A stretch of DNA of 15,110 nt from Methyloradius sp035460505 (GTDB lineage: Bacteria > Pseudomonadota > Gammaproteobacteria > Burkholderiales > Methylophilaceae). A model generated the notes under the pieces. That model saw only the letters and a program-made list of their open reading frames with translations, searched no databases and was not told the DNA's origin. Of the stretch, positions 8,191 through 14,601 are shown piece by piece. The stretch covers positions 1 through 15,110 of the forward strand of contig DATHWP010000067.1 in the NCBI GenBank assembly GCA_035460505.1, given 5' to 3'. Every line of letters begins with the position of its first letter. Within the stretch, counting starts at the first letter, position 1. Both the position numbers and the translations under genes were made by a program.

Positions 8191-8376
8191 GGTTTATTGA
8201 TGTACTCTTAATTAAATACAGTTGAAGATTTTGACAACAATCATTATGGGGATGTTCATGAATTCGGTAAATCGTCTGCTATTGACCGAAAGAAACTACT
8301 TACTAAAGCTGAAATTTTGCTTAGAATTTACAAGCCATCCAAAGTTATTGTTTTAACCTCGGATGGCTGTTCATTT
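8191..8376. other. Intergenic region upstream of the CDF gene
   Basis: This 186-bp gap lies between two - strand genes. Besides the hairpin at 8333-8368 it should hold the promoter of the CDF gene. On the - strand TTGTCA (8231-8236 region) is a good -35 box, but no good -10 lies at the right distance; an AT-rich stretch around 8210-8217 is the best candidate. On the + strand a 36-codon frame (8246-8356) has a GGGG just before its internal ATG, but I do not call it a gene. Confidence 0.4.
8333..8368 (-). terminator. Strand-specific hairpin downstream of the ndvB-like gene
   Basis: Read as - strand RNA, AGCCAUCC, GAG and GUUA pair with UAAC, UUU and GGAUGGCU around a 6-nt AAACAA loop. This gives a continuous 15-bp stem in which GAG/UUU forms G-U, A-U, G-U. 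On the + strand the same middle step would be C-A, A-T, C-A and would not pair, so the structure belongs to the - strand transcript. It starts 8 bp after the stop codon of the NdvB-like gene. The following bases (TGTAAATTCT) are only moderately T-rich, so it could be a terminator or an mRNA-end stabiliser. Confidence 0.6.
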
Positions 8377-10959
8377 TTATTGTGCCAACGGTTTTTTGCT
8401 ATCAGGCAGTTGCGCAATGATCTGACAAGCCACTGTGCTGATATAAGGCAGCGACTGTAAGGTTAGCATAGTCACCCAGAGTTGAGCATCAATGTTGTTG
8501 AAGCCTCGTGTAAGCAGCATCGCGAGCGCTGATGCGATGAGGCCTAATAGCAGGGCGACTTCTTCACGGATGGGGTTCAATATCACCAGTTTACTGCTTG
8601 TGCTTTTACCTTTGGCTGTGGGTTTGAAAACGCCACGCTTCTGTATGATACCCATCATGATTCCACGTGCGATGGCGTGCGAAAGGCCAAGACTGGCGAG
8701 TGATGCGCCAAAAATATCTGTCCAGCTGCAACTCATCGTCTTTCGGTAAAGAATAGGGCCAAGTGCGCCTTTTAGTACCAGAAAGCACAACACTGGGGTC
8801 AGCATGATGGCAACAGGCAAGCTGAAAGCTTTAGGGAATAGCAGCATCGCCACTGTCCAGCCAATTGAGCCTAGCGTGAAGAAGAGTTGTAACGCATCAC
8901 CCATCCAGCCAAACCAGCCTGTTAAAAAGTGGTACCGCTGACCAAAACTCAATGTGGAATTTCCCAAGAGTTTAGGTAGGTGATGTTTGAGAATCTGCAT
9001 GGCGCCAAACGCCCAGCGGAAGCGCTGAGATTTAAGTGCATCGAAATTGCTTGGGGTGAGGCCACGACCGAAGGTTTCATCGATATAGCGCAACTCGTAG
9101 CCACGCTCCAGCAGGCGCAAGCCTAGCTCGGTGTCTTCGCATATGCACCATTCAGACCAGCCGCCAACATCTTTGAGTGATTGATGGCGCACTAATGTCA
9201 TAGTGCCGTGCTGAATCAACGCATTACGCTCATGTCGGTGATGCATGCCTATTTTGAAGAAGCCTTCAAACTCCCAATTGCTCATGCGGCGGAAGAAGTT
9301 GTTTTCCCAGTCGCGATGGGCTTGTGGTGCCTGTACTACAGCTACTTTGGTGTCTGAGAAGTGCGGTACCAGAGCGCCTAGCCAATCTTCTGTGACCACA
9401 TAATCGGCATCAACTACGCCAATGACTTCTGCGCGTGGGTCTGTTTCTTTTAGCGCGAAATTCAGCGCGCCAGCTTTGAAGCCTGGCCATTTTGGCAAAT
9501 GGAAGAAGCGGAAGTTGGCCGGAAGACTATCAACATAGGCTTCAACTGGTTTCCAAAGGGCTTCATCTTTGGTGTTGTTATCGACCACAATCACTTCAAA
9601 ATTTTTGTAATCAAGCTTACTCAGGCTTTCAATGGTGGCAATCACCATAGCCGGCGGCTCGTTGTAACAGGCTAGGTGCACTGAAACAAATAGCTCTTTG
9701 TCGCTAGGTAAGGGTGATGCACGTTTATATGCGCGCATCCATTTGCCTTTAAACATCACTTCGCTGAACTCTACGCCATAGATCATGAGTACGGCAGAGG
9801 TCATCATCATGCCGATAATTAGTGCAATCAAGATGATGATGTCACGTAGTGTGTAGTAGTAATCACCTGGCAAATTCCATGCGACGACTAGCGTAGTGAT
9901 ACACGCTTGTAACAATATGGCCATAGATATACGACCACCTATGCCCCAATGCCTGAAGCGTATGGCGATGAACAATATAGGTAAGAATGCGATGGCCGTA
10001 GCCCAGGTAACTTTTGCGATCCAGCGCGTGTCTTTAGGAACTGCGCCATGGAGTGAGTATTTCGGTTGGCGGTTTGCATCGAACATGCCCCAGTACGGGC
10101 CAGCCCAACCCTCAAGCTTGACTTTCCAAGGCTGGTCGAAAGCCTCCATCAAGTAGTAATCATAGTTTTTGTAGGCTGTTTTTGCCAGGAATTCACGTAC
10201 GAATTGTGCCTGATTCACGCGAGAAGCTACTGCAGCCCCAATCGCAGGGCCGCGGCTGGGCCAGCCAATTTCGGTAATCACGATTTTTTTGCGTGGGTAT
10301 GTGTCCATCAACTCTTGATAGCGCTCAAGCGAGTAATTGACGGCCTGGTCGATTGGAACGCCTTCGTGATAAGGCAGCAGATGGACTGCGATGTAATCCA
10401 CATGTTTTACCAGCTCAGGGTTTTTAAGCCATACATGCCAAGGTTCTGCTGTAGAAACTGGGATTTTTTTATCTTCCCTTACCTGGTCGAGGTAGGTGAT
10501 TAACTGTTCTACAGGTATATCGTTACGCAGTAGTACCTCATTACCGACAATTGCCCGCTCTATGTGCGGGTAGTTAGCGATCTTGGCTTCAAGCGCTTCG
10601 ATTTCGCGTTGATTAGCTAAACTGTCAGCACCAATCCAAGCACCAGCGGTGACCTTAAATCCAATGTTTGATGCCAGTGCAACAACTTCAGAGTTTTCTA
10701 GTGAGCTATAGGTACGAATGCGGTGGGAGAGTGGATAAAGTATGTGTAAGTCTTTTGCCAATTCTGCCGTACTGGGAAATTGTTTTTCAAACGGGCTCTG
10801 GTTGACCTGAAAACCGCTGTAAGCAAAGCCATTGACGATAAGTGGGGCGTCAATCAGGGCCTGCGCGCGGTTGGCAATTGCCCATACGCCAAAGTGCGCT
10901 AATGCGATGGCTAGTGCAAAAAGGAGGGCTGCGTAGTAGCGTTTAATAAAGGTGGTCAT
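8377..10959 (-). CDS. ndvB: NdvB-like beta-glucan synthase: GH17-like domain fused to GT2 glucosyltransferase
   Basis: This is an 860-residue membrane protein, close in length and layout to NdvB of Pseudomonas aeruginosa (about 867), which makes periplasmic glucans with beta-1,3 linkages linked to biofilm antibiotic tolerance. Order: an N-terminal membrane anchor (about 9-29); a GH17-like domain (about 40-300) with GNE at 139-141 (Glu141, expected acid/base) and TEIGWPS at 229-235 (Glu230, expected nucleophile); then membrane segments near 314-334, 343-361 and 371-395. A GT2 domain follows (about 420-655) with DADY at 517-520, CEDTE from 607 (Glu608-Asp609, expected base) and QRFRW at 645-649. 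Several more membrane helices run to the end. The topology puts synthesis in the cytoplasm and GH17 remodelling in the periplasm. It starts 37 bp after the stop of a GH17 membrane protein gene, in an apparent operon. The Shine-Dalgarno is weak (AGGA 16 bp upstream). The linkage made and whether the product is cyclic are inferred from the family. Confidence 0.9.
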   Translation of the reverse strand: MTTFIKRYYAALLFALAIALAHFGVWAIANRAQALIDAPLIVNGFAYSGFQVNQSPFEKQFPSTAELAKDLHILYPLSHRIRTYSSLENSEVVALASNIGFKVTAGAWIGADSLANQREIEALEAKIANYPHIERAIVGNEVLLRNDIPVEQLITYLDQVREDKKIPVSTAEPWHVWLKNPELVKHVDYIAVHLLPYHEGVPIDQAVNYSLERYQELMDTYPRKKIVITEIGWPSRGPAIGAAVASRVNQAQFVREFLAKTAYKNYDYYLMEAFDQPWKVKLEGWAGPYWGMFDANRQPKYSLHGAVPKDTRWIAKVTWATAIAFLPILFIAIRFRHWGIGGRISMAILLQACITTLVVAWNLPGDYYYTLRDIIILIALIIGMMMTSAVLMIYGVEFSEVMFKGKWMRAYKRASPLPSDKELFVSVHLACYNEPPAMVIATIESLSKLDYKNFEVIVVDNNTKDEALWKPVEAYVDSLPANFRFFHLPKWPGFKAGALNFALKETDPRAEVIGVVDADYVVTEDWLGALVPHFSDTKVAVVQAPQAHRDWENNFFRRMSNWEFEGFFKIGMHHRHERNALIQHGTMTLVRHQSLKDVGGWSEWCICEDTELGLRLLERGYELRYIDETFGRGLTPSNFDALKSQRFRWAFGAMQILKHHLPKLLGNSTLSFGQRYHFLTGWFGWMGDALQLFFTLGSIGWTVAMLLFPKAFSLPVAIMLTPVLCFLVLKGALGPILYRKTMSCSWTDIFGASLASLGLSHAIARGIMMGIIQKRGVFKPTAKGKSTSSKLVILNPIREEVALLLGLIASALAMLLTRGFNNIDAQLWVTMLTLQSLPYISTVACQIIAQLPDSKKPLAQ

Positions 10960-10996
10960 GTTTTCTAGTATCTAATCCTGTTGTAATGCTTAATCG

Positions 10997-12562
10997 TTAT
11001 TCTGAAGCAATGAGTTTGTGGTCGGGCAGGGTTGCATAAGCAATCAATAAGACTATGCCCAGCCAATAATAGCCATGCGGATTATGTGGCTCCATTACGA
11101 TGAATATACTGGCAGTAGCGATACTCAAACCATTCATGCTGTAATAAATCACGCTTTCAGTACTCACCTTGATTTTAGCAAGATAAAACCCGATGGAGAG
11201 TTGTAGTACTGGTAATACATACAGCGTGAGCGGAAAGTCACGATATCTGCCATCGCCAACTAAGAGCACGCTGGTTAGAGTTGCACTGGCAGCTATCAAG
11301 AATAAGGCTTTTTGCAAGGTATTCAGAAATTGGGTGCTATATTTTACCTGCATTAAAAAAGGCATGCTTAACGTGATGAGAATTCCTAATAAGGCCAAGC
11401 CGCCCAATACTAGCCACTCAATCGAGTCGCGGCTGACGATTACTAGATAATCAAACTGGATCACACCAAGTGCCCCGACTGATGCACCTAGCAAGGCATG
11501 GCTAATGTAAGCACTCAAGCGTTTTTCACCAGCAATTGCTGATATGCCGACGAATAGCAGCAAGCCTGCCAAGCCCATATATAGAGGCGTAAACCCATCT
11601 TTACGTTCGCTAATGTCGTTAGTGAAATCAAATTTTGGCTGCAAATCAGTATCGTAAAGCCCCCAGTAACCGCCGACTGTGCCTTCAAGATTGCGCTTCC
11701 ATGGCTGATCTACCGCCTCAATCATATTGTATTGCCAGCCTTTATCTTGTGCGGTTTGCAAGAACTCGCGCAGATAACGTGCCTCGTTTACCAAACTGGG
11801 GATTGAGGTTCCACGTTGACGTCCCGCTGATGGCCAGCCTGTTTCACCTATCAATATTGGCTTGGAAAAACTGGTATGGAGCTTATCCATCACAATGCTG
11901 GCGTGATTAATTGCACGCTCTATAGGCTGGGGATCATCTTCCCAGTAAGGCAAAATGTGAACAGTAACGAAATCGACTGATTTTTCCAGGTTAGGGTGTT
12001 TTAACCAAAACTCCCATACATCGGCATACGTCACTGGCACTTTAGTTTGTGCTTTAGCGCTAGTTATAAGCGCAGCCAGGCCAGCTTCAGTTTGTTCTTT
12101 GCGCAGCAACACTTCATTACCAACTATTAATGCTTTGACTGTATCTGGATAATCGTTAGCGACTTTAATCGCGAGACTCAGCTCTTTTTCATTGTCTTTG
12201 GGTAAGCGTCCTATCCATGCGCCTAGATAAACTTGCATACCAAGCTTGGCTGCAGCTTCAGGCACATAATCCAAGCCTTGGCTTACAGAATAAATGCGTA
12301 CGCAGTTAAAGCGTTGCGCCAATACATTTAAGTCTGCATCAATTTGGGTTTTGCTAATGTGGCTGGTGACGATGAATGGCGTCTGGCCTTTACCGTAGTA
12401 AGGTGCGTAGGAGACGCACTGTAATTTTTCATCGGCTGGCATGCTTGGCTTGATCAGGTTGACGGGCTGATTTTGCTGCCATAGCCACATACTTAATAAA
12501 ACAAGCACAATTGCATTAAATAAAACATTGCGCCACAAAGGCTTAGTGCCAGCTTGAGTCAT
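10997..12562 (-). CDS. Membrane-anchored GH17-like beta-1,3-glucanase/transglycosylase with seven-helix C-terminus
   Basis: This 521-residue protein has an N-terminal membrane anchor (about 11-28), a GH17-like domain (about 45-310) that should face the periplasm, and about seven hydrophobic segments (near 326-345, 352-373, 382-405, 417-436, 446-464, 474-491, 498-512). The catalytic glutamates are present: IVGNE at 146-150 (Glu150) and GETGWPS at 239-245 (Glu240). The domain is a paralogue of the one in the next gene, sharing VGNEVLLR, HxLPY, ExGWPS, E-A-x-D-Q-P-W-K and GYWG(L/M)(Y/F)D, but it has no GT2 domain. By analogy with NdvB GH17 modules it would cut or transfer beta-1,3-glucan chains made by the downstream synthase. 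The helical C-terminus has no function I recognise; it may dock the synthase or help export. The ATG is preceded by AGGGA, 3 bp away. It is the first gene of the - strand pair. Confidence 0.85.
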   Translation of the reverse strand: MTQAGTKPLWRNVLFNAIVLVLLSMWLWQQNQPVNLIKPSMPADEKLQCVSYAPYYGKGQTPFIVTSHISKTQIDADLNVLAQRFNCVRIYSVSQGLDYVPEAAAKLGMQVYLGAWIGRLPKDNEKELSLAIKVANDYPDTVKALIVGNEVLLRKEQTEAGLAALITSAKAQTKVPVTYADVWEFWLKHPNLEKSVDFVTVHILPYWEDDPQPIERAINHASIVMDKLHTSFSKPILIGETGWPSAGRQRGTSIPSLVNEARYLREFLQTAQDKGWQYNMIEAVDQPWKRNLEGTVGGYWGLYDTDLQPKFDFTNDISERKDGFTPLYMGLAGLLLFVGISAIAGEKRLSAYISHALLGASVGALGVIQFDYLVIVSRDSIEWLVLGGLALLGILITLSMPFLMQVKYSTQFLNTLQKALFLIAASATLTSVLLVGDGRYRDFPLTLYVLPVLQLSIGFYLAKIKVSTESVIYYSMNGLSIATASIFIVMEPHNPHGYYWLGIVLLIAYATLPDHKLIASE

Positions 12563-12772
12563 AAATCCCTAAATAATATTTGAGGCAATAATTTGAGAGT
12601 GGTTGAGTGCGATCACAGAAGCGCAGATATAATTCTATTTGAGCAAATTGGACTTGATTTCAGTCATGCCATGGTGAAACTAGCGCAAAAGCATTTTAAA
12701 TGAATAACAATATTGTGCCAGCTTCGCGTTACAATAACTGAATATTTTTGAATAATTTTTAAAGAAACCCGC
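12563..12772. promoter_or_regulatory. Divergent promoter region between the glucan operon and the secreted protein
   Basis: This 210-bp AT-rich gap separates two divergently transcribed units and must drive both. On the + strand a perfect TATAAT at 12628-12633 has TTGAGT (12603-12608) 19 bp upstream, which is a long spacer. On the - strand TAGAAT nearby is a fair -10 box with a poor -35. A TGTGATCGCACTCA stretch (- strand, 12604-12617) has one CRP-like half-site, but the other half matches only partly. None of these is strong enough to name as a site. Confidence 0.45.
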
Positions 12773-13297
12773 ATGAAAAAACTGTTGTTTGCAGTATTGG
12801 CCAGTATCTTTGCATTATCAAATGTTGTACAAGCTGCTGGAATCAAACCAGATGATGAAAAGCCAGTATTTAAGGGCATCAACTATAGTGGTGAATATGC
12901 ATGTAAAGGGACTAACGATCAAGTTGGTGACTATGAAGTAAGTGTTACGATGCGTATCAACCGGGTCAGTAGTTACGGCACATTTGGCGCTTATTATTTT
13001 GATACGCAAACTGAGAATTCAGTGATTTATCGTGGACAAGCCGTAGCAGATGGAAATCGCCTAGCCATAAGCTTTAATTTGTCGGATAAGCGAAATGCCG
13101 AACATAGTACTGGTATTGCTACGATTAAAAAGAATGCGCAAGGACACTGGAGCTTTCGTAAGTTGTATTTTGAATCAGATGATAACGGTGGCATCTACGG
13201 TATTGAGAATTGCGTGATGACAGCCTCACTTGTCGCTCCAGTTAAGAAGGCATTTAAACCTGCAGTCAAATCACCAATTAAAGCTACTACCGAATAA
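12773..13297 (+). CDS. Small secreted or periplasmic protein of unknown function
   Basis: I do not recognise this family. The 174-residue product begins with a classic Sec signal peptide: MKK, a hydrophobic core (4-16), and a VQA-A cleavage site after residue 21 or so. The mature part (about 22-150) alternates short beta-prone stretches with turns (for example YEVSVTMRINRVSSYGTFGAYYF, split here only by a few glycines). It contains just two cysteines, Cys44 and Cys147, well placed for a disulfide joining the ends of one compact beta-rich domain. The last 20 residues are a lysine/proline/alanine-rich tail (VAPVKKAFKPAVKSPIK), low in complexity and positively charged. The ATG has only a weak AAAGAAA upstream. 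It is divergent from the beta-glucan genes and ends at its own strong terminator, so it is a single-gene unit. A lipocalin- or avidin-like barrel is possible, but that is a guess from strand pattern. Confidence 0.8.
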   Translation: MKKLLFAVLASIFALSNVVQAAGIKPDDEKPVFKGINYSGEYACKGTNDQVGDYEVSVTMRINRVSSYGTFGAYYFDTQTENSVIYRGQAVADGNRLAISFNLSDKRNAEHSTGIATIKKNAQGHWSFRKLYFESDDNGGIYGIENCVMTASLVAPVKKAFKPAVKSPIKATTE

Positions 13298-13319
13298 ATA
13301 ATTGCAGTGTTTGGATATG

Positions 13320-13350
13320 AAAAAAGCCCAGAAATGGGCTTTTTTCTTTT
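13320..13350. terminator. Strong intrinsic terminator, bidirectional
   Basis: AAAAAAGCCCA (13320-13330) and TGGGCTTTTTT (13335-13345) form an 11-bp stem with a GAAA tetraloop, followed by CTTTT. It lies 22 bp after the stop of the secreted-protein gene and 23 bp beyond the end of the convergent deacetylase gene. The A run on one side and T run on the other allow it to stop both transcripts. Confidence 0.93.
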
Positions 13351-13372
13351 ATGACTTACCTATTAAATTGGC

Positions 13373-14206
13373 TTATAGAAAATTAGTGCCACGACTCGGT
13401 GATAACTGGTGTTGCGCCAATAACTCCGAAAAATCTTTGCTTGTAAAAAAATCGTATTCGCGAATTCTGGCATTCAGAATAGGGTCATCAATATCAGATT
13501 TTTTGGCGGCGGAATCTATTGCCGGGTGGCACATTAGCGCGATGCGCTGGTTTGGTGAGGCATGTTGGGCATAATTTAGCCAATGTTCAAAATTTTCGCG
13601 GTAGTCGGAAATGTTGCCATCGAAACCATATACGCCCAATAACTGGGTTGTATGTTTTAAGCCTAATGCTTTGGCTTTCTTTTTTAATGCAGCAGAGCCT
13701 AACAGGCGAATCACTTGGCCCTTAAACCCAAATTGTACGGGCGGGGCGGCGATGCGTATCCAAGGCAATTGTGTGCCATAACGTTTGATGCCAGTCTCAA
13801 GTAAGGCATCGCGGATTTGCGGTAATTGATGCACATGTTGATGGCCATCAACGTAGTCTGGCGCAGTGCCAAGTGCTAGCTCGTATTGATCTAGTTGCTG
13901 ATGAATATTGGCCGTGATTACCTTCTTGGAAAGGCTGCGCATCAGGCTTCTGACGATCAGCACGCCAAGCGGTTTGCGGGCGGTTTGCGCAAATTGGGTG
14001 AAGTCCAGATGCAAGCCTATATCGGCAAGTTGACGAATCTTAGGGGTAATCAACTTGGCAGCTTCCAGCCAGCGTGGGCTCAATGTGAGGCATGACGTAG
14101 CTGAAAGCCGTTTTTGCTGAATAAGTGCAATGATGGCGGTATCTATCGCAGCGCTTTGGGCGAAATCATCAGCACTGATGATGATGGGATTCATGTTGCC
14201 AGTCAT
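13373..14206 (-). CDS. ChbG/HpnK (YdjC-like) family carbohydrate deacetylase
   Basis: This 277-residue protein has the family's metal-site motifs: SADDF at 11-15 (Asp13-Asp14), GLHLDFT at 64-70 (His66), DGHQHVH at 120-126 (His122, His124, His126) and MCHP at 225-228 (His227). Family members remove acetyl groups from amino sugars: ChbG acts on chitobiose, HpnK sits in hopanoid clusters, and Francisella NaxD deacetylates undecaprenyl-phosphate-GalNAc. No signal peptide is seen, so it should act at the cytoplasmic side. Its ATG overlaps the stop of the GtrA-family gene by 4 bp (ATGA), so translation is probably coupled. A second in-frame ATG at 14194 (residue 5) is possible and begins nearer the conserved strand. 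With a GtrB-type glycosyltransferase and GtrA upstream, a lipid-linked N-acetyl sugar is the most plausible substrate. This is inference; a hopanoid or soluble-oligosaccharide role is not excluded. Confidence 0.88.
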   Translation of the reverse strand: MTGNMNPIIISADDFAQSAAIDTAIIALIQQKRLSATSCLTLSPRWLEAAKLITPKIRQLADIGLHLDFTQFAQTARKPLGVLIVRSLMRSLSKKVITANIHQQLDQYELALGTAPDYVDGHQHVHQLPQIRDALLETGIKRYGTQLPWIRIAAPPVQFGFKGQVIRLLGSAALKKKAKALGLKHTTQLLGVYGFDGNISDYRENFEHWLNYAQHASPNQRIALMCHPAIDSAAKKSDIDDPILNARIREYDFFTSKDFSELLAQHQLSPSRGTNFL

Positions 14207-14601
14207 TTGGATTTGAATGCCCAGAAACGGCTCAACAGATAAGCGCTCACCGCAACGATGACCATCACAACCCCTAATACAAGCCAGAATGGCAGGTTGA
14301 ATGCATGCATCAAGCCAAGCACCAATATCTGGTTAGCGATGAAACCTACTAAAGCCACTACAAAAAACTTGGGTAATGCTTCTTGGTGGCTGCTTTGATG
14401 ATTGGCGAATGACAGTTTGCTGTGCCCGAAATAACTCACTGGGAAAGCCAGCACAAAGCCTGCGATATTTGAGTAGGCAGGGCTGATGTGTGCGAAGCCC
14501 TCAAGCAAAACGGCTACGCAGTAGTGAACAAGCGCGGCCAAGCTGCCGATGATGCCAAACCATGAAATAGAACGCGAGTGATTCATGGTAGATGCTTTCA
14601 C
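14203..14601 (-). CDS. GtrA-family membrane protein, possible lipid-linked sugar flippase
   Basis: This 132-residue protein has four predicted membrane segments (about 13-33, 42-59, 78-98, 104-124) and the closing RFWAF pattern (125-129) typical of GtrA. Family members are thought to flip undecaprenyl-phosphate-linked sugars across the inner membrane for O-antigen or teichoic-acid decoration. The longest frame begins with GTG at 14601 and overlaps the preceding stop (GTGA, 14598-14601). An ATG at 14586, five codons in, is an alternative. Neither start has a clear Shine-Dalgarno, which fits coupling to the upstream gene. It lies between a GtrB-type glycosyltransferase and a deacetylase, all in one unit, so the flipped sugar may be the one those two make and modify. 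Confidence 0.87.
   Translation of the reverse strand: MKASTMNHSRSISWFGIIGSLAALVHYCVAVLLEGFAHISPAYSNIAGFVLAFPVSYFGHSKLSFANHQSSHQEALPKFFVVALVGFIANQILVLGLMHAFNLPFWLVLGVVMVIVAVSAYLLSRFWAFKSK

Noticed and set aside
8246..8356. 36-codon + strand frame with GGGG before its internal ATG and a TTGACA upstream
   Set aside because: No -10 box lies at the right distance from TTGACA, the peptide resembles nothing I know, and its end runs into the - strand hairpin. Ribosome profiling would settle it.
10066..10503. Long open frame on the + strand opposite the ndvB-like gene
   Set aside because: It lies wholly antisense to a protein with clear GH17 motifs and shows no family signature of its own; it is a shadow of that gene's codon use.
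12602..12617. CRP-like site (TGTGA on the - strand) in the divergent promoter region
   Set aside because: Only one half-site matches; the second reads TCAAC instead of TCACA, within what chance allows in AT-rich DNA.
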